Assembly: GCA_002404375.1 (NCBI GenBank)
Contig: DHJO01000238.1
Span: 806-5,889, forward strand
Origin: Gemmatimonadales bacterium UBA4718
GTDB lineage: Bacteria; Gemmatimonadota; Gemmatimonadetes; Gemmatimonadales; Gemmatimonadaceae
Direction of reading: 5' to 3'
Length of the DNA stretch: 5,084 bases
Shown here: one piece after another, positions 1 through 5,084 of the stretch
How the letters are laid out: every line of letters begins with the position of its first letter
How positions within the stretch are numbered: position 1 is the stretch's first letter
Translations under genes and position numbers: made by a program
Notes under the pieces: generated by a model
Databases searched by the model: none
Told to the model about the DNA's origin: nothing
What the model saw: only the letters and a program-made list of their open reading frames with translations

Positions 1-309
<309 letters not shown>

Positions 310-338
<29 letters not shown>

Positions 339-1095
339 GTCTTGCTCCTCTCTTGATGGTCTTGCTTCCGCCGCCGCTCCCGGTGAGGGCGGAGATAATC
401 TCATTTTCCCGCGCGGTCAGCGCTCGCGTCTTTCCAGATTCCAGTGAGCCAAGCTTTACCGGTCCGAACTTGGTGCGTACGAGACGCTCGACCCTGAGCC
501 CGAGCGCTTCGCACAATCTTCTGACTTCCCTCGTCTTTCCCTCCGCAATCGTGAGCTCGAGATCCCACAGACCGCGTCCGACTTGTCGCGCCGATACATC
601 GCGCGGAAGGACGAACCCGTCCTCCAGCTGTACCCCTTTTGTCGCCGCTCGTGCCGCGCTTCCGCCGTCGCCGCGCACACTGGCTACGTACGTTCGCTCG
701 ATTTCGCTGCTCGGATGTGTCAATTTGTGCGCCGCGTCACCGTCAGTGGTGAGGAGGAGGACCCCCTCGGTCATGTAATCGAGTCGCCCGACGTAGGTGA
801 GACCGGGTACATCCTCAATCAGATCGAATACGGTTTGGCGCCCATCAGGATCGGCACGTGTCGTGAGGACGCCACTAGGCTTGTTGAGAACGATCCAGTG
901 TGCCGCCGATGGCGCGGCGACTCTCTTTCCATCGAGCGTTATTCTATCGCGCGCAGGATCGACGCTCTGGCCCGTCGTGGCGACGGCGCCGTTGATGTGG
1001 ACCCGCCCCGCCGCCACCAGCTCCTCGGCGCCGCGACGTGACGCGACTCCGGCGCGCGCGAGTGCGCGCTGAATTCGCATCGACTTTTCGGGCAT
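310..1095 (-). CDS. RsuA/RluB-family rRNA pseudouridine synthase
   Basis: This enzyme isomerises a specific uridine in ribosomal RNA to pseudouridine; family members act on 23S (RluB, RluE, RluF) or 16S (RsuA) rRNA in the cytoplasm. With the ATG at 1095 the protein is 261 residues. An N-terminal S4 RNA-binding domain (about 6-60: MRIQRALARAGVASRR, then GRVHINGAVA) is followed by the catalytic domain. That domain holds NKPSG (71-75), the catalytic motif GRLD (103-106, Asp106 being the nucleophile of the family), LLLTTDGD, THPS, and EGKTREVRR near 185-193. The tail after about residue 240 is glycine-rich, then strongly basic. The start is uncertain: TTG at 1098, ATG at 1095 and ATG at 1080 are all in frame and none has a good Shine-Dalgarno. 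ATG 1095 forms a TGATG junction with the scpB stop, suggesting coupling. The position next to scpAB is the classic context of rluB, but the target uridine cannot be read from sequence alone. Confidence 0.93.
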
Positions 1096-1697
1096 CAATC
1101 AGCCCGTGGCGGGGCCTCGCCGTTATCCTTCGTCGCCGCAACCGACGTTGGAGTCGCCTGACGAGGAGCCCGGAGCGCAATCGCGAGCTCGTCGGCACGT
1201 GGAAGCTCTTCGAGATGCCTCAGCGCGAACTGCTCGAGGAAGGACGGCGTCGTGCCATAAAGAAGAGGCCGTCCAAGTCCTTCACCTCGGCCGGTGATGT
1301 CGATCAGCCCCCGCTCATTGAGCGACTTGAGGATCGCGCCGGCGCCCACGCCCCGAATCTCCTCGATCTCGGCTCTCCCAATCGGCTGGCGGTAGGCGAT
1401 GATCGCGAGAGTCTCGAGCGCCGCCGCCGACAACCGCTGTGGCCGCGCGGCGAGCTGCACCCGCTCGATGGCCTCGGTGTACTCGGGCCGGGTCAGAATC
1501 TGCCATCCCCCGGCGACCTCGATCAGCTCGACGCCGTGACCCCCGTTGTCGTAATGATCCCGCAGCTCGGCGAGCGCAGACTCGAGCGTCGACTCCCCAT
1601 CGTCCGCGTGTGCGGCCATGAGGCGCAGCGCCTCGGCCGGCACCGGAACAGCGCTCGCGAAGAGCGCTGCCTCAAGCAGCTTCGCTAGGGGAGTCAC
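1095..1697 (-). CDS. scpB: Segregation and condensation protein B
   Basis: ScpB forms a dimer that binds the kleisin ScpA in the SMC-ScpAB condensin complex, which compacts and segregates the chromosome. The protein is 200 residues, a normal length, with two winged-helix domains. The diagnostic helix ETLAIIAYRQPI spans residues 95-106 and runs into GRAEIEEIRGV (107-117). The second-domain signature RGLIDITGRGEGLGRP is at 129-144, followed by LLYGTT (145-150) and a TPSFLEQF helix. The C-terminal 30 residues are Ala/Pro/Thr-rich and probably disordered. The GTG start at 1697 has only a weak purine stretch (GAGA, 1704-1707) upstream and lies 26 bases inside the end of scpA, consistent with translational coupling. 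The N-terminus (TPLAKLLEAALFASAVPVPAE) begins exactly where ScpB proteins do, supporting this start. Identification is firm from motifs and from the neighbouring scpA. Confidence 0.96.
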   Translation of the reverse strand: MTPLAKLLEAALFASAVPVPAEALRLMAAHADDGESTLESALAELRDHYDNGGHGVELIEVAGGWQILTRPEYTEAIERVQLAARPQRLSAAALETLAIIAYRQPIGRAEIEEIRGVGAGAILKSLNERGLIDITGRGEGLGRPLLYGTTPSFLEQFALRHLEELPRADELAIALRAPRQATPTSVAATKDNGEAPPRAD

Positions 1698-2439
1698 GAT
1701 TTATCTCGAACGCGGCAAACGGCCGCGGCTGAAGGAGTCGGAGCTCTCCGAGCTTGGCGAGCTCCAGCAGTGCGAGAAGCAGCGACAAGACTTCCCAAGG
1801 CTCGGCTCTCTTGGGCACGACGTCTTTCCAATGGGCGTGCGCCCGGATGGCGAGGAGCGCACGTACTATCCCGATGGCTCCGTCAACGTCCAGGGCCCGA
1901 GGAATGACGTCGTGGATGTGCGGCTTTCTCGCCAGGCGCAGGACTCGATCGACAGCGCTCAGCAGCTCGGGCAACGATATCTTCAGCGGGCCGGCGACAG
2001 GCAGCTGCAGCGCTTGCTGCGTATAGGCGCGGGCGAACCTTCCCCGGCGGTCCTCACTCCGGCGCTCGAGCACATCAACGACTTCACGCACCTGTTGGTA
2101 CTCGAGGAGGCGTCTCACCAGCTCCGCACGCGGATCGTCCCATACGTCCTCGCCTTCGCGTCGGGGCAGAAGCGTTTGCGCCTTGATGCGGACTAGCCGG
2201 GCAGCCATCTCCAGATAGTCCGCGGCCTCGTCGAGCTTGAGTGTCGAGATCCGCGCGAGAAACTGCTCCGCGATTCGGGCGATCGGAATGTCGTAGATGT
2301 CTATCTGCTCATCGCGAATGAGCGAGAGCAGAAGATCGAGCGGCCCGGAAAACTCCGCGAGCTCGACGACAAAAACCTCTGACGCCGTGATCTCCGCAAC
2401 GGCCGGAGAAGACGCGCCGGCAAACCTTACATCGTCCAT
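1672..2439 (-). CDS. scpA: Segregation and condensation protein A (kleisin)
   Basis: ScpA is the kleisin subunit that bridges the SMC head domains and carries the ScpB dimer in bacterial condensin. With the ATG at 2439 the protein is 255 residues, typical for the family. The N-terminal signature EFSGPLDLLLSLIRDEQIDIYDIPI is at residues 29-53, in two overlapping blocks (EFSGPLDLLLSLI, then IDIYDIPI). The helix AARLVRIKAQTLLPR is at 79-93 and corresponds to the SMC-neck-binding region. The C-terminal winged-helix motif LLLALLELAKLGELRLLQ is at 220-237. A longer reading from TTG at 2511 is open but would overlap the upstream peptidase gene by 85 bases and add a tail not seen in ScpA, so ATG 2439 is preferred, although no good Shine-Dalgarno precedes it. 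The start overlaps the peptidase end by 13 bases and the stop overlaps scpB by 26, indicating an operon. Confidence 0.95.
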   Translation of the reverse strand: MDDVRFAGASSPAVAEITASEVFVVELAEFSGPLDLLLSLIRDEQIDIYDIPIARIAEQFLARISTLKLDEAADYLEMAARLVRIKAQTLLPRREGEDVWDDPRAELVRRLLEYQQVREVVDVLERRSEDRRGRFARAYTQQALQLPVAGPLKISLPELLSAVDRVLRLARKPHIHDVIPRALDVDGAIGIVRALLAIRAHAHWKDVVPKRAEPWEVLSLLLALLELAKLGELRLLQPRPFAAFEINRDSPSEAA

Positions 2440-3116
2440 TGACTGGGAATGAGGTAGGGCATCACGACTCGACTCGCCACGGTTTCCAGAAAGAAAACCG
2501 GGGCAAACCAAAGGTTCAATAACGGCCGGCCAAAGGTTAACAGCACGATGAGTATCAGCAATCCTTGTGCGCCGAGCCGCTGATAATTGAGAGCCCAGGC
2601 TGGAGGAAGAAGGTATTTGAAAACGTGCGACCCATCCAGCGGCGGTATTGGTATAAGGTTGAATGCAACAAGAGAGAGATTGATTATCACGGCAAAGCGA
2701 AGCATTGCCTGAACAAGCGCACCGGTGCTCGCGAACGCGGGGACTCCACTCCCGATCAATCCCACCACGATCATCAGGGGGACACAGGCCAGCGCAATCA
2801 GGAGATTAGTGGCGACTCCCGCAAGTGACACAATGATGTCGCCGCGCTTGTAGTCACGGTAATTCCTGGGGATGACAGGCACGGGCTTCGCGCCTCCGAA
2901 GACCATGTTGCCATGACTGACGACAAACGCCAGCAACGGCATGATGATCGTGTAGAACGGATCGATGTGCGGGATCGGATTCCAGGTCAGACGGCCGAGG
3001 GAGTAGGCGGTGGTATCTCCCTGCTTGAGCGCGGCATAACCGTGTGCGTACTCATGCGCGACCATCGAGAACAGAAGCACGGGCGCGATGAGAATGATTT
3101 GTTGAAAATTGTCCAA
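2427..3116 (-). CDS. Site-2-protease-like M50 family membrane zinc metallopeptidase
   Basis: This is an integral membrane zinc peptidase of the M50 (site-2 protease) family, in the small group lacking a PDZ domain, which cuts peptide bonds within or near the membrane. It has 229 residues. The zinc and catalytic motif HEYAH is at 21-25 inside the first hydrophobic helix (8-30). NPIPHIDP follows at 46-53 and FGGAKPVPV at 73-81. The third zinc ligand motif NLIPIPPLDG is at 153-162, with Asp161 the expected ligand. Further hydrophobic segments lie at about 54-67, 94-121, 134-155 and 184-200, so four to six membrane passes are likely. The only plausible start is TTG at 3116: the next upstream in-frame codons contain no start before a stop at 3153-3155, and the next ATG would remove most of the first helix. 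The gene is the first of the scpAB cluster, a common location for this family. The substrate is unknown. Confidence 0.92.
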   Translation of the reverse strand: MDNFQQIILIAPVLLFSMVAHEYAHGYAALKQGDTTAYSLGRLTWNPIPHIDPFYTIIMPLLAFVVSHGNMVFGGAKPVPVIPRNYRDYKRGDIIVSLAGVATNLLIALACVPLMIVVGLIGSGVPAFASTGALVQAMLRFAVIINLSLVAFNLIPIPPLDGSHVFKYLLPPAWALNYQRLGAQGLLILIVLLTFGRPLLNLWFAPVFFLETVASRVVMPYLIPSQWTM

Positions 3117-3151
3117 TGTCTCGGGGTTGGGGGAGCATTCCGCGCGTGGAA

Positions 3152-3166
3152 GTTAGCTCGTCTAAC
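3152..3166. repeat. Short inverted repeat GTTAG-N5-CTAAC in the divergent promoter region
   Basis: The arms GTTAG (3152-3156) and CTAAC (3162-3166) are perfect reverse complements separated by five bases. The repeat lies 13 bases upstream of the rpsT -35 box and inside the candidate spacer of the minus-strand promoter. It could be an operator for a dimeric regulator, but arms this short can arise by chance. Confidence 0.3.
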
Positions 3167-3179
3167 ACCGTGGGACAAC

Positions 3180-3208
3180 TTGACATACGTCGATGTGAGC
3201 GGCAAATT
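3180..3208 (+). promoter_or_regulatory. Candidate sigma-70-type promoter of rpsT
   Basis: A perfect -35 hexamer TTGACA is at 3180-3185. At the ideal 17-base spacing the -10 position is CAAATT (3203-3208), matching three of six consensus bases in a locally AT-rich patch. Transcription would start near 3215, giving a leader of about 35 bases before the GTG start. The -35 box is convincing; the -10 box is weak, so the exact promoter is uncertain. Confidence 0.45.
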
Positions 3209-3235
3209 TCTCGGCTACGTCACTGCCAAAGACTT

Positions 3236-3242
3236 CGGAGAT
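3236..3242 (+). promoter_or_regulatory. Ribosome binding site of rpsT
   Basis: CGGAGAT contains GGAG at 3237-3240, eight bases before the GTG at 3249. It decides the start: the frame stays open far upstream through the divergent gene, but only this GTG has both a Shine-Dalgarno and the conserved S20 N-terminus behind it. Confidence 0.75.
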
Positions 3243-3248
3243 CAGTTA

Positions 3249-3482
3249 GTGCCCAATATTGCTTCAGCGAAAAAGAACATGCGGAAATCGCGCGCGGCCG
3301 CGATCCGAAACCGCGCCCAGAGATCCGCGCTTCGCACGGCGCTCAAGCGCGCATCCTCGGCGGGAAACGCGGAGGACAAGCTCGCTGCGGTAAAGCTTCT
3401 CGACCGCGCATCCCGCAAGGGACTGATCCACAAGAACGCGGCGGCCCGGCACAAGAGCCGGCTCGCAAAGGCCGCGAAGTAA
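3249..3482 (+). CDS. rpsT: 30S ribosomal protein S20
   Basis: S20 is a primary binding protein of the small ribosomal subunit that contacts 16S rRNA in the 30S body. The 77-residue product is Lys/Arg/Ala-rich and predicted almost entirely helical. It begins (V/M)PNIASAKKNMRKSRAAAIRN, the hallmark S20 N-terminus, and ends with the expected GLIHKNAAARHKSRLAK segment (58-74), whose Lys/Asn-x-AAR-x-KSRL pattern is diagnostic. It is slightly shorter than the 85-90 residues common in proteobacteria. The gene is monocistronic: its own promoter candidate lies upstream and a strong terminator follows 19 bases after the stop. The GTG start has a good GGAG site. In Escherichia coli rpsT uses UUG and is autogenously repressed at translation, so a non-AUG start here may have the same role; that is inference. 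Confidence 0.96.
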   Translation: MPNIASAKKNMRKSRAAAIRNRAQRSALRTALKRASSAGNAEDKLAAVKLLDRASRKGLIHKNAAARHKSRLAKAAK

Positions 3483-3501
3483 GAGCGGCAGCATAAAATC
3501 G

Positions 3502-3532
3502 AAGAGGCGCCTCTCGGCGCCTCTTTTTTTTT
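3502..3532 (+). terminator. Rho-independent terminator after rpsT, shared with the convergent gene
   Basis: A perfect hairpin, stem AAGAGGCGCC (3502-3511) and GGCGCCTCTT (3516-3525) with the loop TCTC, runs directly into a tract of nine T (3524-3532). This is a textbook intrinsic terminator for rpsT. On the minus strand the same hairpin lies just after the TAA stop of the zinc-ribbon gene at 3531-3533, and is followed by a weaker T-rich stretch (TTCGATTTT), so it may work in both directions. Confidence 0.92.
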
Positions 3533-4370
3533 ACATCGTTGCCAGCTCTCCGCCGCACCGCTCGCAATACCACTCGGTGGGATAGTTCGCCGCGCCGCAC
3601 TCGGGACACTTGAGTGTCTTGTGTTGCTCCGATCTCGGATCGTTGGCACCGCCACTCTTGGGAACCGAAGGCGGGGTTGCAACCGCGGTAGTCGTTTGCG
3701 GCGGTGTGCTGCTGCCGCCCGGGCGAAGCACAGGAAACTGGTCGAACGGTGAGCGAGCCGGAGACGCCGGGGGCGATGGATTCTGTGTTCGTGCACCAGG
3801 CTGCTCGACGCGAGACGGGGGATTCAACGTCGGTGGCTCGGGAACCGCTTGGCGTGGCAAGACCGGCGAGATGGGCGATCGGAATCCATCACCACTGCTC
3901 CCTCGGCCTAGTGCCGCAGCCTCTGACTGCTTCTCCTTTATGCTCAACGCGAAGATTCGGTTCAGCTCGTTCAGCTGCGCATCCACCGCGTTCTTTTCCT
4001 TGAGCAGTCGCGCCAGCTCCTTGTCCCAGGCGCCTCCAATCTCCTTCCACTGCTTGTCGGTGTATTCGCCGACCGCCGCCCGCAATTCCGCTTCCTGCCG
4101 CGCTTCGCGCTGCTGGGTTTCCTGACGAGTGATCTCCTCGAGCTTGACGGTCAACACATCGATGTTCTCGCGCAGCTCACCGGCACGCTCAGCCAGCTTG
4201 CTCGAAACTTCGCGCAGGCGCGTCTGATAATCGCCCTGGACTCGCTGATATACGGAATCGGGAGTGTTCGCGCGCTTGTCTTCCAGCGCGGCAAGCCACT
4301 CCTCGTATCTTTGACGCTCTTTGAGTAATCCATTGAGCGCGTCCAGCGAAACCGGTTCCCTCTCAGCCAT
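3531..4370 (-). CDS. Unrecognised protein: coiled coil, Pro-rich linker and C-terminal zinc ribbon
   Basis: I do not recognise a named family. The 279-residue protein has three parts. Residues about 12-150 are charged, rich in Glu/Arg/Lys/Gln/Leu and without proline except Pro37, consistent with long coiled-coil helices. Residues about 155-250 are a low-complexity Pro/Ser/Thr/Gly-rich linker. Residues 255-272 form a zinc ribbon, CPEC-x10-CERC (Cys255, 258, 269, 272), followed by a short GGELATM tail. There is no signal peptide or membrane segment, so it is probably cytoplasmic. The ATG at 4370 has AGGGG at 4381-4385, ten bases upstream, and follows pyrC by six bases, so the two are probably co-transcribed. 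The architecture suggests an oligomeric scaffold or nucleic-acid- or protein-binding factor; zinc ribbons of this kind occur in many unrelated proteins, so no function is assigned. The gene is certainly coding, given its amino-acid pattern and clean context. Confidence 0.85.
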   Translation of the reverse strand: MAEREPVSLDALNGLLKERQRYEEWLAALEDKRANTPDSVYQRVQGDYQTRLREVSSKLAERAGELRENIDVLTVKLEEITRQETQQREARQEAELRAAVGEYTDKQWKEIGGAWDKELARLLKEKNAVDAQLNELNRIFALSIKEKQSEAAALGRGSSGDGFRSPISPVLPRQAVPEPPTLNPPSRVEQPGARTQNPSPPASPARSPFDQFPVLRPGGSSTPPQTTTAVATPPSVPKSGGANDPRSEQHKTLKCPECGAANYPTEWYCERCGGELATM

Positions 4371-4376
4371 CGTGCA

Positions 4377-5084
4377 TCATCCCCTGATTCGTTTCTTGCT
4401 CTCCCGACCGCGGGCGGAATTCCCCGATCGATAGACGACCAGCCCAGCCACAATAGTACAAGCGGCTCGCCCAATCAGGGTCATTCCGGCGTAAGGAGTG
4501 TTCCTGCCTTTGGAGAGAAATTGTGAGGGGTCGACCTTCCAGCGCTCGGAAGGATTAAAGACGGTGACGTCCGCCGCCGATCCACGCTTGAGCGATCCAC
4601 CGGGGAGATTGAAGATCCGCGCGGGCGCGCAAGACATGCGGTCGACGAGATCGGAGAAGCCGAGGTAGCCCTTCTCGACCAGATTGGTCACGACGACGGC
4701 GAGCGCGGTTTCGAGCCCAACTATCCCGTTTGGGGCGTCGGCGAACTCCCGCTCCTTCTCGTCATAATGGTGCGGCGCGTGATCCGTCGCGATGAGATCG
4801 ATCGTGCCATCCTTTACTGCGTCCCGCAACGCCTCCACGTCGTCAGCCGTTCGGAGCGGGGGATTCATCTTCGCGTTCGTGTTGTAACTGCGCACGCTTT
4901 CTTCCGTGAGCGAGAGGTGGTGCGGGCAAACCTCCGCGGTGACGTTGATGTGGCGTTCCTTTCCCCACCGAATCAATTCCACGGAGCCTCTGGTGCTCAT
5001 GTGAGCCAGGTGGACGTGTCCTCCCGTCAACCGCGCGAGAAGAATGTCCCGGATCACCATGATCTCTTCCGCCTCCGCCGGAAC
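4377..5084 (-). CDS. pyrC: Dihydroorotase, class I (5' end beyond right window edge)
   Basis: Dihydroorotase cyclises N-carbamoyl-L-aspartate to L-dihydroorotate, the third step of de novo pyrimidine synthesis, using an amidohydrolase TIM barrel with metal. The visible C-terminal 235 residues start in frame at the edge with VPAEAEEIMVIRDI. A metal-ligand motif HVHLAHMST is at visible residues 23-31, and TAEVCPHHLSLTEE (49-62) holds the next His. NAKMNPPLR (70-78) is a substrate-loop signature, and ATDHAPHHYDEKE (99-111) contains the catalytic Asp101. Near the C-terminus GRNTPYAG is conserved and the protein ends in a short basic tail. The HxH motif of the first barrel strand lies off-window. 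An ATG at 5060 is internal, because the conserved reading continues upstream of it. The stop at 4377 is six bases before the zinc-ribbon gene. pyrC is commonly preceded by pyrB, which may lie beyond the edge. The motif set supports dihydroorotase over hydantoinase or allantoinase. Confidence 0.93.
   Translation of the reverse strand, partial: VPAEAEEIMVIRDILLARLTGGHVHLAHMSTRGSVELIRWGKERHINVTAEVCPHHLSLTEESVRSYNTNAKMNPPLRTADDVEALRDAVKDGTIDLIATDHAPHHYDEKEREFADAPNGIVGLETALAVVVTNLVEKGYLGFSDLVDRMSCAPARIFNLPGGSLKRGSAADVTVFNPSERWKVDPSQFLSKGRNTPYAGMTLIGRAACTIVAGLVVYRSGNSARGRESKKRIRG

Larger units (their letters stand above)
3117..3248. promoter_or_regulatory. Divergent intergenic region between the M50 peptidase gene and rpsT
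   Basis: These 132 bases must hold the promoters for both the minus-strand peptidase-scpAB cluster and plus-strand rpsT, because the two units diverge here. The plus-strand promoter candidate is listed separately. On the minus strand the best candidate I see is TTGTCC (3173-3178) with TAACTT (3150-3155) 17 bases downstream, a poor match at the -10 element and therefore only a suggestion. A perfect five-base inverted repeat, listed separately, lies between these two elements and upstream of the rpsT -35 box, where a repressor could affect both directions. I see no tRNA, small ORF or riboswitch in it. Confidence 0.5.

Noticed and set aside
1038..1688. Long plus-strand open frame of 216 codons opposite scpB.
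   Set aside because: It is a mirror of scpB codon bias in a GC-rich genome; it has an Arg-heavy, non-domain composition and no ribosome binding site or context, while scpB is certain.
1618..2196. Plus-strand open frame of 192 codons opposite scpA.
   Set aside because: It is antisense to a well-supported kleisin gene and has no motif or upstream signal.
2440..2511. Upstream TTG start for scpA adding 24 residues.
   Set aside because: It would overlap the peptidase gene by 85 bases and adds residues not seen before the conserved ScpA start; ATG 2439 gives a normal length.
2913..3248. The rpsT reading frame is open for more than 300 bases upstream, which would give a longer protein with an N-terminal extension.
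   Set aside because: The extension runs antisense through the M50 peptidase gene, resembles nothing, and the S20 N-terminus begins exactly at the GTG with a Shine-Dalgarno at 3249.
3242..3796. Minus-strand open frame of 184 codons crossing rpsT and the terminator.
   Set aside because: It reads through the terminator hairpin and is antisense to rpsT; its composition is Arg/Ser/Ala-rich with no domain.
3610..4125. Plus-strand Gly/Ser/Cys-rich open frame of 171 codons opposite the zinc-ribbon gene.
   Set aside because: It is the antisense reading of the Pro/Ser-rich linker and coiled coil; there is no ribosome binding site and no known family.
5058..5060. ATG at 5060 as the start of the dihydroorotase gene.
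   Set aside because: The frame continues to the window edge with conserved family residues (PAEAEEIMVIRDI) and the N-terminal HxH metal motif is missing, so the gene is truncated by the edge.

Overview
The window looks like an ordinary chromosomal housekeeping stretch from a GC-rich bacterium. There are no mobile elements, CRISPR arrays, tRNA or rRNA genes. Seven genes are supported: six on the minus strand and one, rpsT, on the plus strand. The gene order and protein style (scpA-scpB-pseudouridine synthase followed by a MoxR ATPase, and a proline-rich zinc-ribbon protein behind pyrC) would fit Gemmatimonadota or a related phylum. That is an impression from gene content, not a phylogenetic result.

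Reading along the minus strand from the right edge, the window opens inside a class I dihydroorotase gene (pyrC, 5' end missing). Six bases later comes a gene for an unrecognised protein with a coiled coil, a proline-rich linker and a C-terminal zinc ribbon. That gene ends against a strong hairpin terminator which it shares with the convergent gene rpsT (ribosomal protein S20, plus strand). rpsT begins with GTG, has a clear Shine-Dalgarno sequence and is preceded by a perfect TTGACA box.

A 132-base divergent intergenic region separates rpsT from a tightly packed minus-strand cluster: a site-2-protease-like M50 membrane metallopeptidase, scpA, scpB, an RsuA/RluB-type 23S/16S rRNA pseudouridine synthase, and a MoxR-type AAA+ ATPase cut by the left edge. 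Each gene in this cluster overlaps the next (13, 26, 1 and 29 bases with the starts chosen here), which points to one transcript and translational coupling. ScpA and ScpB are the kleisin and winged-helix partners of SMC in chromosome segregation. The pseudouridine synthase belongs to ribosome maturation. The M50 peptidase and MoxR act in membrane proteolysis and chaperone-like remodelling respectively, with unknown substrates here.

I found no convincing undescribed system. The items most worth a second look are the zinc-ribbon coiled-coil protein, the non-ATG start and leader of rpsT, and the overlap chain with several non-ATG starts.
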